Made by a program: the position numbers and the translations under genes. Shown here piece by piece: positions 7,822 to 15,679 of a stretch of 64,000 bases of DNA. Source of the DNA: Planctomycetota bacterium (lineage in GTDB: Bacteria; Planctomycetota; PUPC01; DSUN01); NCBI GenBank assembly GCA_035384565.1, contig DAOOIT010000009.1, positions 58,293-122,292 of the forward strand. The letters run 5' to 3'. A model generated the notes under the pieces. The model did no database searches and was not told the DNA's origin. It worked only from the letters and a program-made list of their open reading frames with translations. Within the stretch, counting starts at the first letter, position 1. Each line of letters begins with the position of its first letter.

Positions 7822-10410
7822 ATGCCCTGCGTCCCGCGCACCTTCACCTTCCGGGCCTGCCTCATCGGCATCGTGGCGATGGTGCTGATGGGCCTGTGGA
7901 TCCACTACCACGAGGTGCTGGCCCCCCAGCCCAACATCCTGGCCGAGAACAACCCCCCCGCGAGCGCCGTGGGCGTGTTCCTCGGCGTGCTGCTCATCGG
8001 GGCGCTCGTCGCCGCGTGCCGCCGCTCCCTTCGGCTGGCCGCGGGCGAGCTGCTGGTCGTTTACACCATGCTCGTCGTTTCCGCCCCGCTGATGAGCCAG
8101 GGCATGTGGCACCGGTTCCTGGGACTCGTCATCTCGATCCCCGACTTCCAGGAGAACATGCCGCTGGTGGACAGCTATTCCGATAAGCTGTGGCCGCACG
8201 GGGAGAACCTGGTGGCCAATCCACGTTTCGAGGCGAGACACGCGAAGGGCTGGCGGGCCGAGCCCGCGCACATGGAGCCCGTGGACGTGCAGGTATCCCC
8301 CATCGGCAAGACCCGTGGCCTGCGGCTCGTCGCGCAGAAGGAGGGCGATGAGGCGAAGCTGCGCATGGGCCTTCGGCTGGGCGGGCGAGCCGGTGCCCTC
8401 GTGCCCGGCGAGCGCTACTATGCGACCGCGTTGTTCAAGCTCTCGGGTTTCCAGAGCCGCTCGGCCCTGGCGATGGAGTTGCTGACCGACGCGGGCGAGC
8501 GGGTGCCGATTACGACGCTGCGGCGCGACACGCCCCGCGCCTTCTCGCGCCCCGGCGGCTTTTTGCGGGCCGGCGAGCCGCACCTCACCATGCCGCGAAG
8601 CGTCCGCGAGAGCGCGGAGATCGTCTTCACCCTCGCCGGCCCGGGCGAGGCGATTATCGCCGACGTGGTGTTCTTCAGCAACGAGGCGGTGGCGCGGCTA
8701 CGCAAGGGCGTGGCCGAAATCCGCGAGAGCGACCTCGCCCGGCTGCCCGCGCACGAGCGCGGCTCGCTCGTCGTGCGTCCCGACAGCCTGGCCTCGCCTG
8801 CGGGCGTGGCCTACACGCTGAAGGGCTACATCCCCTACCGCCAGTGGCTCACGCCGCTCGCCTACTGGGGCAGCATCGTGATGGCCATGTTCCTGGCTCT
8901 CCTGGGCCTCGGTGTCATCTTCCGCAAACAGTGGTCCGAAAACGAGCGCTTCTCGTTCCCCATGGTCGTTCTGCCTCGGATGCTGCTGGAGGAGCGCGAG
9001 GACGGCGGCCGCACGATCCGCCCCATCTGGCGCAGGGGGGCTTTCAGGGCGGGCATCGTCGTCGCCCTGGCCTTCTGCCTGCTTCAGGGGCTCAACTACT
9101 ACATCCCTGGCATGCCGAACCCCACGGTGGAGGTGGACCTGGCGCAGTACTTCTCGTCGCCCGAGATGAAGGCGTTTGTCAACGGCTTCAGCGGCGCGCA
9201 GTTCAAGGTGATTCTTCTCTTCACCGCGATTGCGTTCTTCGTGGACCTCGATATGCTGCTGAGCATCGTGCTGTTCTTCTGGCTCTCGAAGGTGCCCTAC
9301 TACTTCGGCGAGTTGTTCGGCTGGAAGAACTTCAAGGGGCCGATGGACAACTTTCCCTTCCCCCACGAGCAGCACATCGGGGCGTTCCTGAGCCTGGCGC
9401 TCGTGGTGTTGTGGACCTCGCGGAGGCACCTGGTCAGCGTAGGCCGCCGCATCCTGGGCATCGGGGGCGGGGTGGACGACTCGGGCGAAGGGATGAGCTA
9501 TCGGGCCGCGGCGGCGCTCGTCGTGGGCGCCTTCGTGTTCTTCGGCGTATGGGGCGCGATGACGGGCCTGGGGGCAGGGTCGGCGCTGCTGTTCTTCGGG
9601 TTTCTGGTCGTGTGTGGGCTCTCGGCCTCGCGGATTCGTACCGAGTGCGGGGCGCCGGCGACCTATTTCACCCCCTACTTCCCCTACCTCATCTTCTTCC
9701 TGCTGGGCGGGCTGTTCACGTTCGGCACGCCCACGATGCTGCTGACCTTCGTTGCGGGGGGCTTCATGGCCGTCGCGCAGTTCCTGCTCTTCGCTCCGAC
9801 GCAGGTGGAGATGCTGCACCTGGCGGAGACGCAGAAGGCCAGCCCGCGCGGCGTGCGCTGGGCGCTGATCGTGGGTGCGCTCGGCGGCCTGCTCATCGGC
9901 GGCTACGTGATGCTCGTGTGGGCCTACGGCAAGGGAAGCGACAACATTCCGTACATGAAGGACTGGGCGACGGGGCAGAACTGGTATTTCACCGCGCTGC
10001 GCAACGCCACGGCCGAGGCCGACGCCGAGGTGGTGGCCGCCGACAAGCGGGGCGAGACGCCGAAGCCGCGTTACCCGACCGGGCCGCTCATCGGCGTGGG
10101 CGTCGGCACCACCATTACGCTGCTCCTTGCGTTCCTCCGGACGCATTTCGTGGGTTTCTGGCTCCATCCGATCGGCTACATCCTGGCGAACAGCTACTTC
10201 TGCTACATGTGCTGGGGGTCGCTGTTCGCGGCCTGGGTGATCAAGTGGGTGGGGCTGAAGATTGGCGGCCCGCGGGCCGTGCGCGAGAACATGACGCCCT
10301 TCTTCGGCGGCATCTTCGTCGGGTGCGTCGTCGGCATGCTCTTCTGGGACGCCGTCGCCCTCGTGGGCCAGGCAAGGGGGGTGACCGATGTGTTCACGTG
10401 TTTTCCGTGA
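7822..10410 (+). CDS. OPT-like polytopic membrane protein (DUF6785/6784 type) with a carbohydrate-binding-like ectodomain
   Basis: An 862-aa integral membrane protein. Two spans (about residues 9-30 and 47-67) and a short hydrophobic stretch (SAPLMSQGMWHRFLGLVISIP) precede a soluble segment at about 128-290 that begins NLVANPRFEARHAKGW, the pattern of CBM4/9-like jelly-roll domains. At least ten further spans follow, with the conserved-looking WSENERFSFPMVVLPRML motif after the first of them; related sequences have the same NERF/LPFP-MV element. The C-terminal half has TECGAPATYFTPYFPY and a run of Gly-rich helices like OPT transporters. ATG 7822 is chosen because the preceding residues from TTG 7753 are non-conserved in character. 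A paralogue without the ectodomain lies two genes downstream. Substrate unknown; glycan or peptide transport is only a guess. Confidence 0.72.
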   Translation: MPCVPRTFTFRACLIGIVAMVLMGLWIHYHEVLAPQPNILAENNPPASAVGVFLGVLLIGALVAACRRSLRLAAGELLVVYTMLVVSAPLMSQGMWHRFLGLVISIPDFQENMPLVDSYSDKLWPHGENLVANPRFEARHAKGWRAEPAHMEPVDVQVSPIGKTRGLRLVAQKEGDEAKLRMGLRLGGRAGALVPGERYYATALFKLSGFQSRSALAMELLTDAGERVPITTLRRDTPRAFSRPGGFLRAGEPHLTMPRSVRESAEIVFTLAGPGEAIIADVVFFSNEAVARLRKGVAEIRESDLARLPAHERGSLVVRPDSLASPAGVAYTLKGYIPYRQWLTPLAYWGSIVMAMFLALLGLGVIFRKQWSENERFSFPMVVLPRMLLEEREDGGRTIRPIWRRGAFRAGIVVALAFCLLQGLNYYIPGMPNPTVEVDLAQYFSSPEMKAFVNGFSGAQFKVILLFTAIAFFVDLDMLLSIVLFFWLSKVPYYFGELFGWKNFKGPMDNFPFPHEQHIGAFLSLALVVLWTSRRHLVSVGRRILGIGGGVDDSGEGMSYRAAAALVVGAFVFFGVWGAMTGLGAGSALLFFGFLVVCGLSASRIRTECGAPATYFTPYFPYLIFFLLGGLFTFGTPTMLLTFVAGGFMAVAQFLLFAPTQVEMLHLAETQKASPRGVRWALIVGALGGLLIGGYVMLVWAYGKGSDNIPYMKDWATGQNWYFTALRNATAEADAEVVAADKRGETPKPRYPTGPLIGVGVGTTITLLLAFLRTHFVGFWLHPIGYILANSYFCYMCWGSLFAAWVIKWVGLKIGGPRAVRENMTPFFGGIFVGCVVGMLFWDAVALVGQARGVTDVFTCFP

Positions 10411-10428
10411 CGGTTGAAGGTTAATGGA

Positions 10429-13400
10429 ATGAGAAGGTTCCTGGCCAACGCGGTCCTCTTGCTGGTTCTCGGCGCCGTGTGCCTCGCCGCGCTCTGCACC
10501 TTCAACCGCCTCGCCGCGCCGCCGCCGTGCATCCTGCCGCCCTCGGGTGTCGAGCCGCCCGACTATCAGGCCATCGCCTCCGCCGTAACCGAGGAAGGCA
10601 TCCGCAAGGGCATCGAGGCCCTCTGTCGTCATCCCTCCCGCTCGGCGTGGTCGGAGGGCCTGAGCGGGGTATCCCTGTCCCTCTTGCACGAGCTCCAGAA
10701 GCTCGGTTACGAGGTGCAAGAGCAGCCCTTCGCCCTCACAGCGCCTGTCACTCGCGAGGCGCGCATCGGGGATGAGGCGGGGCGCGAGCTGGCCGGCATC
10801 GGCATCCACCCGCTCCTGCCCAACTGGTTCCGCACACCGACCACCCCTCCCGGCGGGCTGCGCGGGAAGGTCTTGCGCGGCGAGACGGGGCTGGCGCGCG
10901 AGTTCAAGGATGTGGACCTCCGCGGCAACTTCGTGCTCCTGCCCCTCGGCACGCCGTGGACTACCGTGGCCGGCATGGGCGCGGCCGCCGTGCTCTACTA
11001 CGATGATGGCAAGCAGCTCGCCGGCGCCCGGTGGGGCGACCACGTGGATGCCTCGGTGAACGTGCCCCGATTCTTCGTCACCGGCGACGCCGCGCGCCTC
11101 GCAGGCAGGACCGTGGCTATCCAGGTGCGGACTGACCTGGCCGCGGGGCTCGCCTCGAACATCGTGGCGATCCTGGATGCGCCAAACCCCGACGGAGAGG
11201 CCGTGGTCGTCCACGCCAACCTCGACGCGCACAGCTATGCGCCTGGCCTGGCCCCGGGGGCGCAGCAGGCGTGTGGGGTCGGCGCTCTTCTTGCCCTGGC
11301 GCGGCACCTGGCCGCGGAGAGGGCCCACCATAGGAGAGCCGTCATCCTCGTGGTCACCGAGGGCCGTGCGCAGGGCCTCGCGGGCATGCGGGAACTCATC
11401 CGCGTCCTCGGCGCGCGCGAGCGCCGCGAGCAGGCGCGCCAGCAGGCGGCCGCCGAACGGCGCGAGGCGGACGGCCAGGCCATCCCCGCGGAGCTGGCGG
11501 CGCGGGCCCTCGAGCACACGGACGCCTGGGCGGCAGCGGCGGAACAGCCGAAGGTGCACCGCGTCCTCAACGACGTGCTTCGAGATGTCCTCAACCAGGA
11601 GTTGATGGCCGCCGTTGAGGAAGCGGCCCGGGGGCGGGTGGACTGGGTGCGTGACGGCCTCGCGGTGCACGACGAGTTCGGGGCCGAGGCCAGGAGCTTC
11701 GCGGCCTATGGGGAGGCGCGCAGGCGCCAGCTCAAGGTCCAGGCCATCCTCTCCGCGCCGCCCGACAAGCAGAGGGCTCGGCTGGCGGACCACCTGGGCG
11801 AGGACGAGGCCCGGCGCCGTCTCCTGAATGCCGCCAGGCAGCGCGTCCAGAATCTCCATCTCCAGCGGCGAGTGGCCTTCGCGCGCGCGGCTCTGGCTGA
11901 GAGCCTGTCGGCCTATCGGCGGCTGCTGTTCCTCGGCCTCGACCTCACGGCGCGGAGCGGAAGAATCGGGCTGGTGTGCGGAGAGCCGAAGCAGGTGTCG
12001 GCCTGCATGCCGGCCGATGCCGAGGTGGCCACGCAGTTCCTCCGCGCCGCCGACGGTCTTCAGAAGGCCGACCCCGACACGAGCTATCTGAAGACGAGAA
12101 AAGGTCAGCCCCGCTTCGCCAACCTGCTGCGCGCCGGCGACACGAGGGACCTCGGCTTCGCCACCGAATGGTACGGCGCGCCGAGCTACTTTGAATCGCT
12201 CGCCGCGCTCTGGGCCGGTTACCCCGCCTTCAGCCTGGTGACGCTCGACGACAGCCGCGAGGCGCTCGGCACGCCGTTCGACACGCTCGACAACCTGCTC
12301 AGGCCGCCGGCGTCGCCCGACGAGGAGCCGCCGCTGCGGAACCTGGCGGTCGTCACCCGCCTCGTCACGGCGGCGGTGAGCCAGCTCGCCAGGGGCCATG
12401 GCCGCCTCGTGCCGCTCGCTCGCGGGAGCGACCTGACGACGATCCGCGGCGAGGTGGTGGCCCAGGTGGGCGACAGCCTGACGCCCAACCACCCGATGCC
12501 AGGGGCGCTGGTCCGCTTCGGCCCGCCGCTCGTCCTGGGCAGGCCCACCGTGGTGCCGCCCGGCGTGGGCACCGACTTCGTAGTCACTGCCGACTGGCGC
12601 GGCCGCTTCGAGCTGCCCTGCGTCTGGCCCACGCTGCTGTCGCAAGAGTGGAACGGGGAACTGGACCTGGATGCCGCCGTGGTGCGCCCCGAGGACGGCG
12701 AGGTGACGTGGACCCTCTCGACGCCGCAGAGCGGCGCGCAGGGGCCGTATCCCGTGCGGTTCGTGCGCCTCGCGCAGTACCGCAAGAGCCAGGCGACGGC
12801 GGTGGTGTTCCGCGCGGCGCCCGTGCAGGTGTTCCCGATGGCCGACCCGGCGACGCTGCGGCCCTACGCGGCCTTCGACTTCCTGGAGACGAAGAGCCTG
12901 GCCGCGCCGCGCGAGTTCAAGCTCGAGAGCTCGGGCGGCGCCCACGTGTGCTTCGTGCCGCCCGAGTCGCGCCTGTTCTTCACCTTCAAGAAGGGCCGGC
13001 CGCGCGCGCCGAATCTGATGGACGTGCGCGCCTTTGCCCTGGGCGCCGACGGCCCGGCCGACGGCGCGCAGCTCGAGGCAGCGCCCGAACTGGCCGGCAA
13101 GGGCTACTTCGCGGCCGACACACCGAGCATCACGAACATCGAACTCGATGCCGCGCTAAGCATGGCCCAGACCAACGCGCGCCGCACCCGCCTCCAGGCC
13201 CGCTACGGCATGGCCGACGACCTGGTGCAGCGGTACAACAGCCGCGCCGTGGCCCTGGCCGACGAGGCGCACGCGGTCGCCGCCGCGGGCCGCATCGTGG
13301 AGGCCAAGCGTCTCGCCAACGAGTCCCTCGCCTACAGCGCGAACATCCATCCCGTGATCCGCAAGAACGCCTCCGACGCGGTCGTCGGCATCCTGTTCTA

Positions 13401-15582
13401 CCTGGTGCTGGCGATCCCGTTCGCGCTGTTCCTCGAGAAGCTGCTCGTCGGGCACCCCGACCTGCGCTGGCAGATCGCCGTGCAGGGCGTCGTTTTCGTC
13501 CTGTTCTTCGCGGCGTTGCGGGCTGTGCACCCGGCCTACCAGCTCGTGCGCAGTTCATACATGATCCTGCTCGGGTTCATCACGTTCGCCCTGGCCGGGC
13601 TGGTGACGGCGTTCCTGGCGGGGCGGTTCAGGAAGAACATCGCCGAGTTGCACCGGCGGCTCCAGGAGCGGGCCGAGGCGGCCGACGTGTCGCGCGCGGG
13701 CGCCCTGGCCACGGCCTTCCTCCTCGGCCTGTCGAACCTGCGCAAACGGCCCGTGCGCACCAGCCTCACCATCGGCACGCTCATCCTCACCACCTTCGTC
13801 ATGCTCGGCTTCGCCTCGCTCACGTCCGACGCGGTGGACATCGAGTTCCCCCTCGGCAGAGCGCCCTACACGGGCCTGCTGCTGCGCGACCGGGGTCTGA
13901 GGGACGTGGCCGACGCCGCGGCCCCGTTGCGCGAGCTGTACGGCGAGAAGCACGTGGTCGTGCCGCGCGACTGGGCGGGCAACTTCGAGATTCCCCTGGG
14001 CAAGGCGCCCGAGCTGGCTGAGTTCGCCGTCTCGCACGCCGTGGGCGAGCGCACCTTCGAGGCCACGGCCAATGCGCTGCTGGGCCTGGGCTGGCGCGAG
14101 CCCGAGGTCACGCCGGTCCAGGGGGCCTTTGATGTGCTCGTCCGCTGGTTCGCGTCGAACACCGAGCTGGCCTGCTTCGTCTCACGCGCGATGGCCGACC
14201 AGTTGCACCTGGCTGACGAGGCGGTGAAGGCGGGCACCGCGACCGTGAGCCTGGGGGGGCGCCAGTACGCCGTGCTGGGCATCTTCAACGGCCCGCGGCT
14301 CGAGGCGGTGCTGGACCTCGACGGCGAGCCGCTGCTGCCGGTGGACATTCTGTCGGTGCGCGCCCCGGCCCAGGCGGGCGGCGCCGCCTACAGCGAGGAG
14401 GCCACCGAGATCCCCGACAACGTGCCCCGCTTGCCCGCCGACCGCGTGGTGATCGTGCCCGTCGAGGCCATGCCGTCGCGCAACCTCACCGCCTCGGTGG
14501 CCGTGGCGCTTCAGGGCCTGGACTACCGGGCCGCCCGCGAGGCGATCACGGCGCACCTCAAGCGCTCCGCCGAGCCGACCTACTACGGCCTCGACGGCGT
14601 GGCCTTCTACGGCGGCCGCTTCCGCATGCCGTCGCTGGAGGGCGTGCTTGAGCTGCTGCTGCCCATCGTGATCGCGGCGCTCACCGTGCTGAACACCATG
14701 CGCGGCAGCGTGTACGAGCGGCGGGGCGAACTGTACGTGTTCAACGCCGTCGGCCTGTCGCCCAGCCACGTGCGGGCGCTGTTCCTGGCCGAGGCGAGCG
14801 TGTACGCGGTCGTGGGCGCCGTGGGCGGCTATCTGCTCGCGCAGGGGGTGGGCGCCGGCCTCAAGGCCGCCGGGCTCACGGCCGGGCTCACGATGAACTA
14901 CTCGTCGCTCGCCAGCGTGCTGGTGAGTGTGGTGATCATCGGGGTCGTGCTCGGGTCGAGCCTCTACCCCGCGCGGCTGGCCGCGCGCCTGGCCGCCCCC
15001 GCCGAGACGATGACCCGCCACCGCGAGACCGCGGCCGGCGACGCCCTCGAGCTCGACCTGCCCTTTACCTTCAACCGCCGCGACCGCGTGGCGATCGTGC
15101 CGTATTTCACCGACTGGTTCGAGAACTACGGCGAGGGCTCGGCGGGCGAGTTCTTCTGCACGCCTCCGCAGTGCGGCGTGCGGGCCGACGAGGCCGGCCG
15201 CGCCGAGCCGTTCGTCGAGACCACCACGTGGCTCAAGCCCTACGACCTGGGCGTGAGCCAGACCGTGACCCTGGTCGTGCGCCGCGTTGTGGGCGGGGCG
15301 TCTCTGCCTCGCAGAGAGAGAGAGGGCAGCACGCGGGGCACAGAGGCCCCGCCCACAGCCGAGACGTCCAACTCACGCGAGCGGGAAGACAACGTGGCCA
15401 CCGTGGTGATGACGCGCAAGAGCGGCGACAAGGAGTCCTGGGAGCGCTGCTGCCACGCCTTCATCGGCCTGTTGCGCAAGCGCTTCCTTACGTGGCGCGC
15501 GATTCCCGACGCGGAGCGGCAGAGGCTGCTCGAGCGGGGAAGGCGCATGCTGGAGGCCGCGGCCGTGATGCGTGAAACGTGA
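10429..15582 (+). CDS. Giant FtsX/MacB-type permease with degenerate M28 peptidase domain
   Basis: 1717 aa. Order: N-terminal membrane anchor (about 5-27); periplasmic part with an M28 (Zn aminopeptidase)-like domain around 90-320; a long coiled, Arg/Ala-rich segment (about 320-530); beta-rich domain (about 650-960); membrane spans near 985-1005, 1020-1035 and 1045-1065; an FtsX-like core with a span after RKRPVRTSLTIGTLILTTFV (about 1105); a periplasmic loop; and three C-terminal spans starting near 1405. The M28 motifs are broken: the first metal ligand His is Asn (VVVHANLDAHS) and the bridging Asp is Gln (GAQQACG), so peptidase activity is unlikely. Start ATG 10429 has GAAGG (10416-10420) at 8-nt spacing. 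A coding palindrome is inserted near residue 1620-1645. The stop overlaps a GTGATGC repeat. Confidence 0.75.
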   Translation: MRRFLANAVLLLVLGAVCLAALCTFNRLAAPPPCILPPSGVEPPDYQAIASAVTEEGIRKGIEALCRHPSRSAWSEGLSGVSLSLLHELQKLGYEVQEQPFALTAPVTREARIGDEAGRELAGIGIHPLLPNWFRTPTTPPGGLRGKVLRGETGLAREFKDVDLRGNFVLLPLGTPWTTVAGMGAAAVLYYDDGKQLAGARWGDHVDASVNVPRFFVTGDAARLAGRTVAIQVRTDLAAGLASNIVAILDAPNPDGEAVVVHANLDAHSYAPGLAPGAQQACGVGALLALARHLAAERAHHRRAVILVVTEGRAQGLAGMRELIRVLGARERREQARQQAAAERREADGQAIPAELAARALEHTDAWAAAAEQPKVHRVLNDVLRDVLNQELMAAVEEAARGRVDWVRDGLAVHDEFGAEARSFAAYGEARRRQLKVQAILSAPPDKQRARLADHLGEDEARRRLLNAARQRVQNLHLQRRVAFARAALAESLSAYRRLLFLGLDLTARSGRIGLVCGEPKQVSACMPADAEVATQFLRAADGLQKADPDTSYLKTRKGQPRFANLLRAGDTRDLGFATEWYGAPSYFESLAALWAGYPAFSLVTLDDSREALGTPFDTLDNLLRPPASPDEEPPLRNLAVVTRLVTAAVSQLARGHGRLVPLARGSDLTTIRGEVVAQVGDSLTPNHPMPGALVRFGPPLVLGRPTVVPPGVGTDFVVTADWRGRFELPCVWPTLLSQEWNGELDLDAAVVRPEDGEVTWTLSTPQSGAQGPYPVRFVRLAQYRKSQATAVVFRAAPVQVFPMADPATLRPYAAFDFLETKSLAAPREFKLESSGGAHVCFVPPESRLFFTFKKGRPRAPNLMDVRAFALGADGPADGAQLEAAPELAGKGYFAADTPSITNIELDAALSMAQTNARRTRLQARYGMADDLVQRYNSRAVALADEAHAVAAAGRIVEAKRLANESLAYSANIHPVIRKNASDAVVGILFYLVLAIPFALFLEKLLVGHPDLRWQIAVQGVVFVLFFAALRAVHPAYQLVRSSYMILLGFITFALAGLVTAFLAGRFRKNIAELHRRLQERAEAADVSRAGALATAFLLGLSNLRKRPVRTSLTIGTLILTTFVMLGFASLTSDAVDIEFPLGRAPYTGLLLRDRGLRDVADAAAPLRELYGEKHVVVPRDWAGNFEIPLGKAPELAEFAVSHAVGERTFEATANALLGLGWREPEVTPVQGAFDVLVRWFASNTELACFVSRAMADQLHLADEAVKAGTATVSLGGRQYAVLGIFNGPRLEAVLDLDGEPLLPVDILSVRAPAQAGGAAYSEEATEIPDNVPRLPADRVVIVPVEAMPSRNLTASVAVALQGLDYRAAREAITAHLKRSAEPTYYGLDGVAFYGGRFRMPSLEGVLELLLPIVIAALTVLNTMRGSVYERRGELYVFNAVGLSPSHVRALFLAEASVYAVVGAVGGYLLAQGVGAGLKAAGLTAGLTMNYSSLASVLVSVVIIGVVLGSSLYPARLAARLAAPAETMTRHRETAAGDALELDLPFTFNRRDRVAIVPYFTDWFENYGEGSAGEFFCTPPQCGVRADEAGRAEPFVETTTWLKPYDLGVSQTVTLVVRRVVGGASLPRREREGSTRGTEAPPTAETSNSREREDNVATVVMTRKSGDKESWERCCHAFIGLLRKRFLTWRAIPDAERQRLLERGRRMLEAAAVMRET
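15288..15357. repeat. In-frame coding palindrome, copy 1
   Basis: Inverted repeat inside the giant permease gene: left arm 15288-15306 (TGTGGGCGGGGCGTCTCTG) and right arm 15341-15357 (CAGAGGCCCCGCCCACA), matching apart from a 2-nt offset. It is read in frame as GGASLPRREREGSTRGTEAPPT in a cytoplasmic-looking tail. A related element lies in the next gene. Confidence 0.75.
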
Positions 15583-15663
15583 TGGGTGAGAAGGCGAGAC
15601 GAAGAGAGGCGCTTGCCTTGCTCTCTTCTCCTCCCACGCATCACGTATCACGCATCACGCATC
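15565..15663. repeat. Inverted heptamer repeat at the permease stop codon
   Basis: Left arm has the units GTGATGC, GTGAAAC, GTGATGG (15565-15585) and contains the permease stop codon; right arm (15637-15663) has ATCACGT, ATCACGC, ATCACGC. Between them GAAGAGAG pairs with CTCTCTTC. It could act as a transcript hairpin. Same family as 18914-18983. Confidence 0.8.
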
Positions 15664-15679
15664 GAACAGGAAGCACTCT

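Noticed and set aside
8698..12945. A 1415-aa open frame on the minus strand
   Set aside because: It is a GC-codon shadow of the OPT-like and giant permease genes: Arg/His/Glu-rich, without domains, and antisense to two well-supported genes.
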